A stretch of DNA of 64,000 nt from Sesamum alatum. Its lineage: Eukaryota; Streptophyta; Magnoliopsida; Lamiales; Pedaliaceae. Below are positions 53,268 to 64,000 of this stretch, piece after piece; within the stretch, counting starts at the first letter, position 1, and every line of letters starts with the position of its first letter. The stretch covers positions 33,721,141-33,785,140 of the forward strand of contig JACGWO010000006.1 of the NCBI GenBank assembly GCA_034509735.1. The letters run 5' to 3'. A program made the position numbers and the translations under genes. The notes beneath the pieces were generated by a model. It was not told the DNA's origin, did not search any database, and was given only the letters and a program-made list of their open reading frames with translations.

Positions 53268-55937
53268 TCAAGAATAGTATCTACGGCCTACGTAGCTAAG
53301 TCTCGACCTCTTACTTCTCGCTGATGAAAAGCAGTCGTTTCTGTTAGCCGTCTTGGATCTGTATTTCTTGTATTCTCTGGAACGAATAGCTAATTCCATG
53401 ATCTTTATATCTTCACATATCTCCTGTCTAGATAGGGACGACAAGCTCGGCAGAATCTCCTTCTGAAAGTCTTTCATTCTCCTCCCTCGTCTCAACTTGA
53501 CACCATGATCCTTCTTATCTGAGCTGCTTACTTCAAATGGAGTTGACGACATGCAGTACTCGTCGGCACTGCATTCCTGTTGATTTAACACAATTGCTTC
53601 ATATGATTCGGATGAACTTTGTGGCACGTCCTTCTCGACATTACAGCTTTCCTTTGCTCTTTGGGGCTGTGGACTGCGATCTTTAATTCTAGCTGAACAT
53701 TCCAATGAAAAGTATAAGAGAGAGACCGCTCCTTTTCTGACTGTAATATCGACTTCTTCTTCTTGCTTTGAATAAGAAGACTGAGATTTCATTTCCATAG
53801 AAGTCGTCCCATCCTGCTCAACTGGTGTCTTGGTAACTAGAGAAGACTCAGAATTTTGGAATACAGTAGCTGAAACATTTGAGTTTGACGTACCAATACC
53901 ACATTGCCTTGTCCTAGTGTTGCTTGATGTATCGTCTGTGGTCCCGTCGGACTTGCATGAGATGGGAGATCTGTTGCTGTCTGTGCCCTCTACAAGTTCT
54001 TGACAAGAGTACTGCGAATGCAGCTTTTCTTCGTTATTCTTCTTACTGCTCATTTCAGGCATAGATGTTTTCTGACAGGTTTTGTCAGGGAAGCTTATTT
54101 CAGATTCTGCTCTTTCGGGTCTAAAGTTGGCGTCTTTATTGTCAAAAGGTGGTCGACAATCAGAACCAATATCCGGAGAGCACAATATACTTTCACAAAT
54201 ATGTTCCCCAGTATATCTGCTTGGTAAAGTTGTCAAAGTTGAATTTTCCATGTCTTGGCGACCCAATGCAGACGGCTCACTAGAGCAATTATTCTTTGGT
54301 TTTCTCGAGTCTAGAGCAGTTGAAAAAGTGGATGTACCGTATTCACCGACCTCATTATCTGTAATACCAGAAGAGGTACACTTTGAGGGATTGGATGTCC
54401 AATGATCAATCGAGTAAACGGATGATTCATCAGGAAGAGCCTTGTTAAGGTCCAGTTCTCCCACTTCATGAGAAGTAAACAGCTTTCTTCTGGTTGACAT
54501 ACTTTTCTGTGGGAGCTCTTCATGGCATTTCTCAAACCCTACAGACGGATTTAACCAAAAATCAGAATCAAAAACAGAAAAATAACGATGTGCTCATAAG
54601 CTAGTATTAATGGGCACACCTTGATTCAAGTGTTTCCTTTCAAGAAGATTCGGTCTGCCATCTGTGACTGAGGGAGATTCTGAAATCCTGTCAAAAACAT
54701 CAGTTTTCCCACTTTTGAAACTGCAACTGGATCCACCAAATTCATGCTTTGCTCCAGATTTAGTGACCTGAATGGGACACCCAAGCCCAGGTCGGGCAAC
54801 GAGATCTCCAAAATATGCCGATCCTTCTAAACTAATAGTTTCTCTTGAAGGTGAACATATAATCTTATCCTTGCAAGTTTTTCTGCTGCCAACTTTTTGC
54901 CAAGCTTCTGCATCAGCTCCCAGAGAGAGCTTAAGCTCTTCCATAGAAGATAATTTATCATCATAGACACCATACTTCATTTTTCCAGAAACTTCTCGAG
55001 TAATACGACCAAAACTTTCGCGTGTAAGGTCTTCATCGTAATGGGTGTAATGACTGGGGGAAAGTTCGAGATCCAGAGGCCTACATTGGTGCTTTGGGAT
55101 AGCTCTGTGCTCTTGTAGACAAGGGTTCTTCAAAGATCTTGGGGAGCACATCTAATAAAAAAGAACAACTCAAGGTATGACATGATGCACTGGGTAACTT
55201 GAACAAAATGAATTTGCTAGAATACAACAGTTCCTAATACTAATAGCCATTTAGAATAAACACTAGCTCTTTCTTCTCTTTACGATTATTCCTTTAAACG
55301 TATATGTGTTGCTTTAGTCATCCCTTTCTAAAGCAGAATTCACACCTTAAAAGTACAAAGGGGAAAATCAAGAAATTTGAATGTGTCGTGGCTGAATATA
55401 TAAGTAAAGGACAGAAAGCCCAATGCTGAACATAAGAGCTTTCTGAAATGAAGATTCTTGGTATTGAGATACACAGAAAGCAAGCTACTTCTGTTCATTA
55501 CCATGTGAACTTCACGAAACTTTGTCTCTGTTGCTAGGGATTCATATTTCATGTGTTTCGAGAAAGGTCCAACAAACAAATGTGGGCTGTCTCCACCACC
55601 CATTTTCGCGTCCAGTTCCTTCATCATTATCTTTTGAATTTGATAGAGCCGATGGAGTTCAAGGACCTAAATTGAATCAGGAGCAGACAAACAAACTAAG
55701 ACAGAGAAAGAAGCACAAAACAGATCAAGAATTATCAGACTTAAACAAGATAATAGTCATGTCACAATCAAAATACTGGTAATTGCAGCTAAGTTTATCA
55801 AACTTAACAAAGATTAGCAAAAGCACCTGGTTCCTGAAAATCTCCTCCTGACTGAGCATGGTTTTTGTTAAAACATTTTGCAAAGAATCGTCAAATCCCA
55901 GCACCATATTTACTCTGGAATCACCGCTTACGAACAT
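53268..55937 (-). CDS. DUF863-family plant protein, four coding exons, apparently intact
   Basis: Exons on the minus strand: 55937-55827, 55666-55502, 55151-54620 and 54538-53268 (TGA). All introns are GT...AG with consistent phases (0, 0, 1), giving 692 residues. The start is the first ATG (MFVSGDSR) after an in-frame TAA. Residues 30-50 hold EEIFRNQVLELHRLYQIQK, the N-terminal helix typical of DUF863 (PF05904) proteins, with the first intron between Gln and Val. A D-L-N motif (GELDLNKALPDESS) lies near residue 295. The C-terminal signature RRGRRMKDFQKEILPSL with SSLSRQEICEDI is at residues 618-650, and the tail is Arg/Lys/Ser-rich, suggesting a nuclear protein. No enzyme motif, signal peptide or membrane span is visible. 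The family function is unknown. Ser-rich middle regions look disordered. No break was found. At 692 residues it is, as far as I recall, shorter than many DUF863 members. Confidence 0.9.
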
Positions 55938-57785
55938 CCTGTCCCTGGCTCTCTGTTAAATCTGCATATTCAAGCTTCAAAATTTAAAAATATAAACGAT
56001 AACCAAAATCCTCATCCTACATTACGCGAGCTATTCTTGTGAAGAAATTGGCACTAACGCACCGAAAGTCATCCTCATGAAACATAACAGAAAACAATGC
56101 GTTGTAAAACATGAATAAACTGAGAACACGATTTGATTACGGAAGAACTACGAAATGTCATAAGGATTTGCTATATTTTACTTGAAAAGATAAGAAAAAA
56201 TAGAGAATTCATTTTTTATTCAATTGTTCATTCCTGGGAAAAGGAAGAAGCTAGATGATTTTTCTATTCCATGATACCAGAATAATACATCCCTTCTCCA
56301 GTCCCAATACTCGAAGCATTGCAGCTAGTAACAGGTCTTGTTAATCATAATGGGCCCAAGAAAACATAATGTAAAAGATGATCTGATCACTACCACAAAA
56401 AATATCCAGAAAATTACCAAGGGCTGAAATGGTCAAAACTGTCATCAGACTGCAACTTTTAGTTCACCAACAATTCAATTCCCAGTGTATGATTCACTAT
56501 TCTATCCACCAAAACTGAATCATTCTCAGAACAAAGACATCCTATATTCCAAATTCTTGTTCAAGGAAATCCTAGTACTCTTTCTGAAGTACAGTAAAAA
56601 TGGATTTCTGAGCTGGCCAAACAGTTCTAAGTTGTAACAGACGGCAACCAAATAGTAGCAGGAAAACCACCTAAAAAAATCAGATATTTCATGCCTGATT
56701 GTTTTAACAAGAATCCTCCTTTACCCACTACTAACAATAAAGAAATGAAGTCAATTAAGATAAACAAAAAGAACATGCAAGTTGCAGCAAGACCCTGTTT
56801 GGTTGGAACAGAAAATACTTAATTTCAACATGTACATTTCCCGTGATAATTTCTGGGGTTTCGCTTTCTGGGTATTTCGAAGATCAACGAAAATGGCAAC
56901 AGAACAATCAACTGCCCACAGATTTCCCCAACCCAACGTGAAAACATGAAAAAAATTCATCTTTCTTTTTCTACTCATTTTCCCATCTCTTCTTGTTTCT
57001 ATTGTTCATAAAACCATTTTCTGTGGATCTTGAGTGATGGGCACGAAACTTTGAGCACAAACGCAACATATACATAATCCCTTGAACACATTTATACGCA
57101 TACCAAATGGATTTATACTAACACGAACAAACACACACAGATACATACATATATATATATACAGAGAGAGAGAGAGAGAGAGAGAACTAACCAGCAGAGA
57201 AAAGGGATTAAGAAAGAGAGGACGTTAGAAACAACACAAGACAGAGACTTTAGCCATTGGGAGTGTAGATTACACCAAACAAACCATATTTAGAGATCCT
57301 ACACACCGTAGTAATAAATGCTCCTATTCCCCTCCACACACACAGCGCGCATGTAGAGAGAGAGAGATGGGGAAAGATTTTAGAGAGAGAGAGAGAGAGA
57401 GAGAAGAAAAAGAAACTGAAAGGAATCGAATCAGAAAGACCCGGGGACAGAGGTGGGGGAAGGGAAAGGAAAAAGGAAAGAGAAATTCTTTTTCTTTCTG
57501 TGTGAGTGTGTGTTCTTGCGTGTGATTTACCGTAAGACTAGTGTGTATTCATTGATACACAAACACACACATGTTGTCTCAATCTCTCTCTCTCTACACG
57601 CCATTTTGCGCTTCTGGGATTCTCTCTTTCTCTCTCTAAAACTAAAAAAATTTCCTGATTTTTTCACTTTTGCTTTGTCTGTAGTCTGCTGAAATTTGCG
57701 CTTTATTAGATTTCTGGAGTGACCAGTCAGAAGACAGTTACACGTACATAAGGACAAATCCGCCAATTCACTCCAATATATACAA
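55938..57785 (-). promoter_or_regulatory. 5' leader, probable leader intron and promoter of the DUF863 gene
   Basis: In gene sense the ATG follows a possible acceptor (TATGCAG at 55962 or TTAACAG at 55953). A good donor CTG|GTTAGT lies at 57191, so a leader intron of about 1.2 kb is inferred. Beyond it are CT/GA microsatellites at 57161-57184, 57354-57368, 57381-57404 and 57581-57594, typical of plant 5' UTRs. A possible TATA box, TGTATATATTGG, is near 57773-57784 on the minus strand. Open frames at 57453-57766 read these repeats and are not taken as genes. Transcript data were not available. Confidence 0.5.
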
Positions 57786-57788
57786 TTA

Positions 57789-58321
57789 AGACGTTGTTTG
57801 GCTAAGTTTATTTAAAATATTCTATAAGCTTCTACATTCGTTAACATATTTTAAAAGATTAAAAATATTTAACTTTATTTTAAAATTAAGTTCTTAAAAT
57901 ATTTGAACAAGAAAGATATTAAGTTTATAAGAAAATATTTGGTATAATAAGCTTTTTATTTTGTAATAAAAACCGAAATAACCATTGAATTATTAGACTT
58001 TAGAATTATAAAAATAGATAATTAATATTTGGGAGGAAAAAAACATCAATTATATAAAGAGTAAAAGAGGATTATACCAACAAAATTATGAGTGTGTTTT
58101 TATTTATTGAATACTAAGATTAAATAGTTTATAAATATTTAATAAAAATTGGATGAAGTTTTTTTTTTTTTTATAAGATCTTATAAGATTCGAATATCTT
58201 ATTTTAGAATCTTATAAGTTCTCCAAAAAGAATTTTTTCAAACGATTTTCAAGAGCTTATAAGTTTTCAAACATCTTATAAAATGTTTTGAGAAGCATAT
58301 AAGCTCAATCAAACACCCTAC
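57789..58321. mobile_element. Foldback MITE upstream of the DUF863 gene
   Basis: The left end GACGTTGTTTGGCTAAGTTT and the reverse complement of the right end, TAGGGTGTTTGATTGAGCTT, pair, followed by shared TATAAGCTTCT-type words. Ends of the form GGGTGTTTGGTTGAGCTTATAAGC are common in plant MITEs thought to be hAT-like. The body is AT-rich with no coding sequence. It lies right at the inferred promoter. Confidence 0.6.
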
Positions 58322-59017
58322 AACTGCATTACTTGCATTTCTTATTTCTTAATTACCTTTTTGCCCATGTAATCTTGATTAATGACTTTTCTTTTTACTA
58401 TTTTTGGTGCCACTTCTGTTATTTAAATTGGCAGTTGATACACACTCCACGAGTATTCATATATACAATATAGCTAAAAATAAAATAAAATATGAAAGAA
58501 AAATATCTTTTTGTCGAAAGTATCAATGCAAATTAGAGTTAAATAAAATATAAGTTAAAATTATAAATGATAACGATAATTTTATATTTAAAAAAAGAAA
58601 AGAACAATTAAAGATATTTTTTTGAATATATAAGTTTGAAGTATTTTAGTTAAAGGGAACAAAACTTTTTATCTAAACATTCTAAGTAATTTAATTTTTA
58701 AAAAGAAAATGGTATTTAAGTCAAACATACATTTTATCAATCAAAATTAGTTATTATAGACCCTGCTACTTAAATAATACTAGCACTATTTGTATACTCA
58801 ACGTGTGTGCTTAAATTTTTAAATTCAAAATTATAAATATATATTAAAATTTTAAAAAAAAAATTATCTACGTATTTATTCATTTATGATAAGTGAAATA
58901 AAAATAAGTAAAAATAAAATAAATAATAAATTAGAGATAAAAACATAAAACCTTAGACAAGAAAGGTGAGATAATAAATAAGGAGGACAACATTAAACAA
59001 ATAAAAAGGTCAGTGAA
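58322..59017. other. AT-rich intergenic DNA
   Basis: No gene, RNA or repeat is recognised. Confidence 0.5.
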
Positions 59018-60140
59018 AAAAAGATGGTCTCTTTGATTCTACGCCTGGTGCTATGTACCGGGCGGCAATCAATAAAACTTTTCCACATTCTATAGCATAT
59101 AAAATTGACTCTCTTCTGTAAGATTTTTTTTTTTTTTTAATCAATACTTTTATTTATTTTTATATTGTGTGTTTATGTATGTTTTTTAAGCCCATCTAAC
59201 TTGTAAAATAATGAAATAAATAATAGTGGATTTTAAAAAATAATAAAAAGATTATCATTTTAATATAGTAACAGAAATTTAAATGGTTTCTTAAAGATGG
59301 TGAAATTTTTAAATGTGTCTTTATAAGATAATAAAACTAACTTAAATGGGTATTTAAAAATTGTTAAAAATTTAAATGTGTTTTTATACCATCATGTAAT
59401 GAACTTGAATGAGTACTTAAAAATAGTGATAAAATTAAATAAAATTTTATAATATATAAAGTAAACTTACATGAATTTTAATGGTAACAGTGAAATAAAT
59501 TTAAATAGATGTATATATAACGCCATAAAGTGAATCCTTATCTTGTTTTTGTTTCCGCAATAAGCAGAAGTTAATTTTCTCAATTTTGAACTGAACTTCT
59601 GTGATAAACTTTGGCAGTATTCTTCCTTGGACTAGTGTCGTTGCAACTCGGAAAATTGGCAACCAAAATTTTGTGGGAGATGATCTAATTCAAATTTAAA
59701 TATTGAATATTTTGCAATTCATGAGGTTTTCTGCTCTTAGTAATTTTTGGGCACTAAATGCAATTTACCCCATGTGACATGAGAAATAAACGAAAAATTC
59801 CCAGTGAAAAAAAATTAGTAAATTACTCCTTGTGTTATGAAAAATGAAGTAAATTATCCCTTGTATTTTCCGTTAATAGAGAGTATGTTGCTTCATTTCC
59901 AAAACACAAGGGAATAATTTGCTAAAAAAAATCACGTGGAAGTTTTTGCTCATATTTTATATCACATGGGATAAAGTGCATTTAATCCTGTTATTGTGTA
60001 GAATAAACCATAGTTGAATTAAAATGTAAAAACAAAACAGATAAAAAAGGGTGAAAAGATCTGAGACGTGTCTATCATTGCTTGCCTGGTACACAACATC
60101 AAACTTAAAATCGAAGAGACCAAAAAAAGATAAAGAGAAA
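59018..60140. repeat. Possible 1.1-kb inverted-repeat element with nested MITE
   Basis: The segment near 59022-59076 (GGTCTCTTTGATTCTACGCC, GTACCGGGCGGCAATCAATA) matches the reverse complement of 60075-60130 (GGTCTCTTCGATTTTAAGTT, GTACCAGGCAAGCAATGATA) at roughly three in four positions. The arms flank AT-rich DNA and the MITE at 59745-59990. No target duplication was fixed, so the element class is open. Confidence 0.4.
59745..59990. mobile_element. Foldback MITE
   Basis: The left arm TAAATGCAATTTACCCCATG and the reverse complement of the right arm TAAATGCACTTTATCCCATG pair closely, and the similarity goes on for about 85 bp (GTAAATTACTCCTTGTGTT against GCAAATTATTCCCTTGTGTT). There is no coding sequence. 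Confidence 0.72.
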
Positions 60141-60600
60141 ATTAATAGGGTATTATCTTTCTAGATAGGGGTAATTTTGTCAATGCATTAAAAAACACAC
60201 CACTAGGCCATTGAGCCTTCATTAATAGTACAGATTACAGATATAGCATTTTTGGATTTCTTGCCTTAATCATTTTAACATGATATTAATCATCATATAT
60301 AATTTTTTTTATAAGATTATGTATCTTATAAAATTATTTTCAAAATGTTGAAATTATTAAATTTTGTTTTTAAAGTAAAAATTTGGATGTTCTTATCTTG
60401 TATAATATACAGCTTATAGAACCATCCAAATACCTTCCTTTTTTTATCATCAATAAGTTTCTCTAAATTAAAGTAACATCATTTCATCTCAAAATTAACC
60501 TATATGTTTTCTTTAATCATTTTTTAAAACTAACAAGTAGGATCCACTCATCAATGGATTTCTGGCTTCACGTCGAAACGATGTTGCATGTAGGGACTAG

Positions 60601-61215
60601 GGACGATAATAAGTTTGGGTTGAATTTGGATCCGAATCCATCCTAGTTGGGGTGGGTTCGAAGCTTTAATTGAGCCCTGGGCGGGTTCGTTTTTTAGTAA
60701 TTTGAAATTGGACCAGTCTCAATTATTATTTTTTTTTTATTTTTTTAGTATATTTTATGTATACTTATATAAAATGCATTTATACATATATAAAAAATAT
60801 GTATACTTTATTTATACTTATATATAATATATAAACTTAATATTTTTATAAATTAAAATAATGATATTAGATTATAAATATTTTTATAAGTAACACATAT
60901 TCTAAAGTTTTTAATATTTCAATACTTAAAGCATGTCCATATATATTCACAAAAATAATTACAATAATATTATTGTTCATATTTATAAAGTTATGGTAGT
61001 ATTATTTTTAAAAATATATATATAATTTTTAATATTTTAAAAATATTAACCGGATATATCAGGTGCACCCCGATTGATCCCGAGTTCGGGGCGGGTCCAC
61101 TGGGTCCGACCGATGGGTTTCGAGTCTGGGGGTGGTCCGGGTTTGGATTTGTTTTTGCGGGGCAGGTCTAGAGTTTTGACAAACCTGTCCCAAACCCTCC
61201 TCATTGTCATCCTTA
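60601..61215. mobile_element. hAT-like MITE
   Basis: The left end TAGGGACGATAATAAGTTTG (from 60599) and the reverse complement of the right end TAAGGATGACAATGAGGAGG resemble hAT terminal repeats of the TAGGGATGGCAA type. GC-rich subterminal stretches (GGGCGGGTTCG, GGGGCGGGTCC, GGTCCGGGTTTGG) flank an AT-rich core. The 60-codon minus-strand frame at 61059-61241 is not a gene. An 8-bp duplication was not seen. Confidence 0.5.
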
Positions 61216-61408
61216 TAAACACAATACTTGAGAGGTTTCAATAAAAGACAATTATGTATAAAAATTTGAGGATATTACAATTGATCCAAATATGATCAGA
61301 TGGTCATGAAGATCAACTACGTTATCAGATCGCATTTGGGTTAAATTCGAGACTAAAAAGTAGGCAAGTTTTAAGAATGTTCTGCCATTTCAATGACGCT
61401 TTGGGGTA

Positions 61409-61568
61409 TCTATACTATATATTTTTGGAGACGGCTCTTTTAGTATCCAAATTAATTTTGGTCTATTATTTTTTTTAAAAAAAATATATCTATACTATAT
61501 ATTATTGGGGAATGGCTCTTTTGGAGTCCAAATTACTTTTGATCTACTATTTTTTTAAGAAAAATTAG
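61409..61568. repeat. Tandem-duplicated Helitron 5' end (80-bp period)
   Basis: TCTATACTATATATT, each time after an A, occurs at 61409 and 61489. It is followed in both by GG-GA-GGCTCTTTT-G--TCCAAATTA and a T-rich stretch. The motif equals the 5' end of the Helitron at 48773. No 3' hairpin plus CTAG end was found downstream, so this may be a truncated element. Confidence 0.5.
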
Positions 61569-62094
61569 TTAATTATTTTTGACTTTTTCACTTATCATAA
61601 TATTTCATAACTACCTTTTAGTAGTTTTTCTTTTCTCATGTATTTTTATCTTACATATTATCTTATATGTATATATTGTAGGTAATTTTTAACTCTACAA
61701 AAAATAAATAATATAATTTATAAATATATATTATCTAACTATTTTTTAAAAAACTTATGCATATATATAGGGTTTGCCATTCTTACTAATTTTAATAATT
61801 TTGGCGATCTAATTGTGATCCCCACATCAAAATAAATGAAATCCTATAACGTTAATTACTCTCGAATTACATTTCCAACTAATCTACAGGAAAATGACCT
61901 TTCATCATTTTTGTAGCTAATTATTGAATTGATAAGTAAGCATTTAATCTAAAAAGCTATTAATGACAATTCATGAAAAAGATTCCTCCAGAGTTAAATT
62001 ACTTTCTTAACCTTTATAATGAACAACACAAACCAGTTTTCCCAATGTGAAAGCACTAAAATAGATACTATTTGCTTAAAATTGTAGAGCAAAA
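61569..62094. other. AT-rich intergenic DNA
   Basis: No gene is recognised. It may be the body of the truncated Helitron. Confidence 0.4.
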
Positions 62095-62436
62095 AGGAGG
62101 ATAATTACACTTTTGCCCATAAATAAAATCATTTATTCCATTTCAATTTTTAAACAATTATCACTTACATTTTTTTATTCTCAAACCAACATTTGTTTGA
62201 TGATTTTGGTCATTTTCATTAATTGACTGTTGAAAATCAGATAAATAATTTTTTTTCCAGCCTCACGTGTGCGACACGTGATTCTATCTGTTTGATTTAA
62301 CAGTCAACTGAATGATAAATAATCGCAACAAAAAAAGAAGTGCTTGTTTAATGACTAAAAAGGTGTAAGTGGTGTTTGTTTAAGAACTGAAATCGAGTTA
62401 GTGATTATTTAAAAACTAAAAAGTGTAATTCTCCCA
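62095..62436. mobile_element. Foldback MITE
   Basis: The left arm GGATAATTACACTTTTGCCC and the reverse complement of the right arm GGAGAATTACACTTTTTAGT pair imperfectly over about 170 bp. They meet in the centre at CTCACGTGTGCGACACGTG, near 62263-62281. No coding sequence. Confidence 0.65.
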
Positions 62437-63389
62437 GAAAATCTTATTTGGCAATTTGGTGTGAATATAATCCAAATTAATGTAATAAAAAAATGAAAAT
62501 ATTTTAGGTGATATTATATTGTTGATGAAATAACAAGGAATGCTGCTTTTCTTGTTTCACAAGCCAAACAAAGCATAAACAAGTAAAGGAAAAAGGAGCA
62601 CAAAGTACAATATATAGATCACAATTTTCACGTGCTCAATGTTTTTTTTAAAGAAAAATTGATGAATTATTATTATTTAAAATAAATAAATTTTAATTAT
62701 TTATGTCGAATATTAGTATATCCATTTAAGAGCTATGTAAGTAATTGTTTTTTATGTTAAAAATTGTCTAAAAGAAGTAATACAATCACTTAATAGCTCA
62801 GAAAAGTTGAACAATTTGATTTTCTAATATAATAAATTAAATAAAGGAATGGTTTTTTTAAGAACAGTAGTGACTATAAAAATTATTTCTTTTTGAAATA
62901 TTTGAAATACTAAATTGTACATGTCGTTGCCAAAACATAAATATATTAATTTCTATATTATAGATGATTAAGGTCTAAAAAATTATTGTAAATCAATAAC
63001 AACTAATAGTCATTGCATAGTTGTGATTATTCGACTCGACATGATATTTTACTTTTACTCACGATAATTAACCATGGAAAAAAATTCTATTCTTTTTTTT
63101 TTCTTGTGTATTTACTCTGAACCAATTTTAGAAATTATGACTTTGTTTGGTTCTATCTTTAAAATATTTTTTTTTATTTTGAAAGACAAATAGAGAAGAA
63201 TAAAGATAAATGAAATTTTTAATATGTTTGAACTGTATTTTATATTAATCCAAGATAAATAAAAATAAATTAAAGGCTAAATCTCTTGCTTAGTTATTTG
63301 TTTTTATTTTTCGTCCCACTTTAATCCCACATCTCCTAAATGCACTGTAATAGTTCCTCATCTTTTAAAAAGATCTCACTATGATCCCT
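62437..63389. other. AT-rich intergenic DNA
   Basis: I see no gene or defined repeat. Confidence 0.5.
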
Positions 63390-64000
63390 GACCATTAAGT
63401 TTTAGGGTTGGTTACACTAACCTCTCATACTACTATGGGAATATACAAATTCCCCCCCCCCCCCTCTTATTATCAAAATTACATAAACTTCCCTTTCAAA
63501 GATATCCACCTTACAAATTGCCCCTTCCATTAGTCAACTTAATGGATTTTGCTGATGCCATAAAAAAAATTGGTCTAAACTTCCTATAATACCCTCAACC
63601 TGAATAACTCTATTTTTTATGACTTAATACCCCTTTGGAGTAATTTTTTATTTTTAAATTTAAAAAGGGTGTATATTTGTAACTTTTAGTATATTATTTT
63701 ATTAATATTTTTTTAATCACATATTGTGTATGTGTAGGTTGTGACATTAATTTCTATTCCTAACAATCATTAAAACTTGTAAATTTTGTTGACATTATAT
63801 TATTTTATAGAAAATAAAGCTTATATTTTTGGAAAAAAATACTTGAAGATATTTTGGTCCACTTCTATTTTCAAGTTTATTGAATTATTTTTAGTTTTAT
63901 AAATGGAGGGCAAAATGGTCATTTAAGCATATACCGTTAAATTTGACTAACACATGTTAGTCAGAGGGGGCAATCTGTAATTTTCATAGTAAAAGGGAGG
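63390..64000. repeat. Foldback element running off the right edge
   Basis: The stretch near 63472-63560 (AAAATTACATAAACTTCCC, CAAATTGCCCC, TTAGTCAA-TTAATGG) matches the reverse complement of 63910-64000 (AAAATTACAGATTGCCCCCT, TTAGTCAAATTTAACGG). A C14 run lies at about 63453-63467. The outer right end is outside the window. Confidence 0.45.

Noticed and set aside
54000..54405. Plus-strand frames of 75 and 107 codons
   Set aside because: They are antisense shadows of exon 4 of the DUF863 gene.
57453..57766. Two 79-codon frames near the DUF863 leader
   Set aside because: They are driven by GA/CT and CA/TG microsatellites, with no family resemblance.
61059..61241. 60-codon minus-strand frame rich in Pro, Thr and Arg
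   Set aside because: It reads the GC-rich subterminal repeats of a hAT-like MITE.

Overview
This window is nuclear DNA from a flowering plant, probably a eudicot. It is AT-rich and intron-bearing. Its only gene that looks intact is a four-coding-exon DUF863-family gene on the minus strand (53268-55937). Nearly everything else is transposable-element DNA of plant type: Tat-like Ty3/gypsy LTR elements, L1-type LINEs, hAT, MULE-like and Helitron elements, and foldback MITEs. The species cannot be named from sequence alone.

Positions 1-24340 are a nested pile on the minus strand. The base layer is an L1-type LINE (LINE-A; 20154-24340, continuing at 7354-7597). Gypsy-2 (7598-20153) inserted into the LINE tail; joining the two flanks restores LINE reading sense across a near-perfect 5-bp target duplication. 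Gypsy-2 itself carries a decayed hAT transposon (14153 to about 17030) where its RT and RNase H should be. Gypsy-3 (about 62-7353) lies next to the LINE RNase H remnant. It was hit by a 2.2-kb solo LTR (4061-6261) and a 1.4-kb LTR-like insert (1004-2403), and it has a short tandem-repeat array before its 3' LTR.

Positions 24350-29825 are AT-rich spacer with a foldback MITE and LINE-B (27390-29275), a GC-rich 5'-truncated LINE. Gypsy-1 (29831-42782) is structurally complete: two LTRs of about 0.94 kb, CATGT duplications, PBS, gag, protease, RT, two RNase H domains, integrase and PPT. It is nevertheless dead, with frameshifts, stops, YVND for YVDD in RT and Lys for the catalytic Glu in integrase. 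Gypsy-1 and Gypsy-2 both carry, antisense between pol and the 3' LTR, a plant-mobile-domain (PMD) gene with a predicted intron at the same place. This cargo gene is the most interesting system in the window.

Positions 43180-53000 hold a second copy of the 2.2-kb solo LTR in opposite orientation (43180-45333, TSD GAAGC), a decayed LINE-C (about 45590-48450), a non-autonomous Helitron with textbook ends (48773-51436, with a MITE inside) and a MULE-like TIR element with 10-bp TSD (51585-52906). After the DUF863 gene and its CT-rich leader, 57.8-64.0 kb is AT-rich intergenic DNA with at least four foldback elements, a hAT-like repeat and a tandem-duplicated Helitron 5' end. No tRNA, rRNA or CRISPR array was seen. 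All boundaries and splice sites were read by eye.
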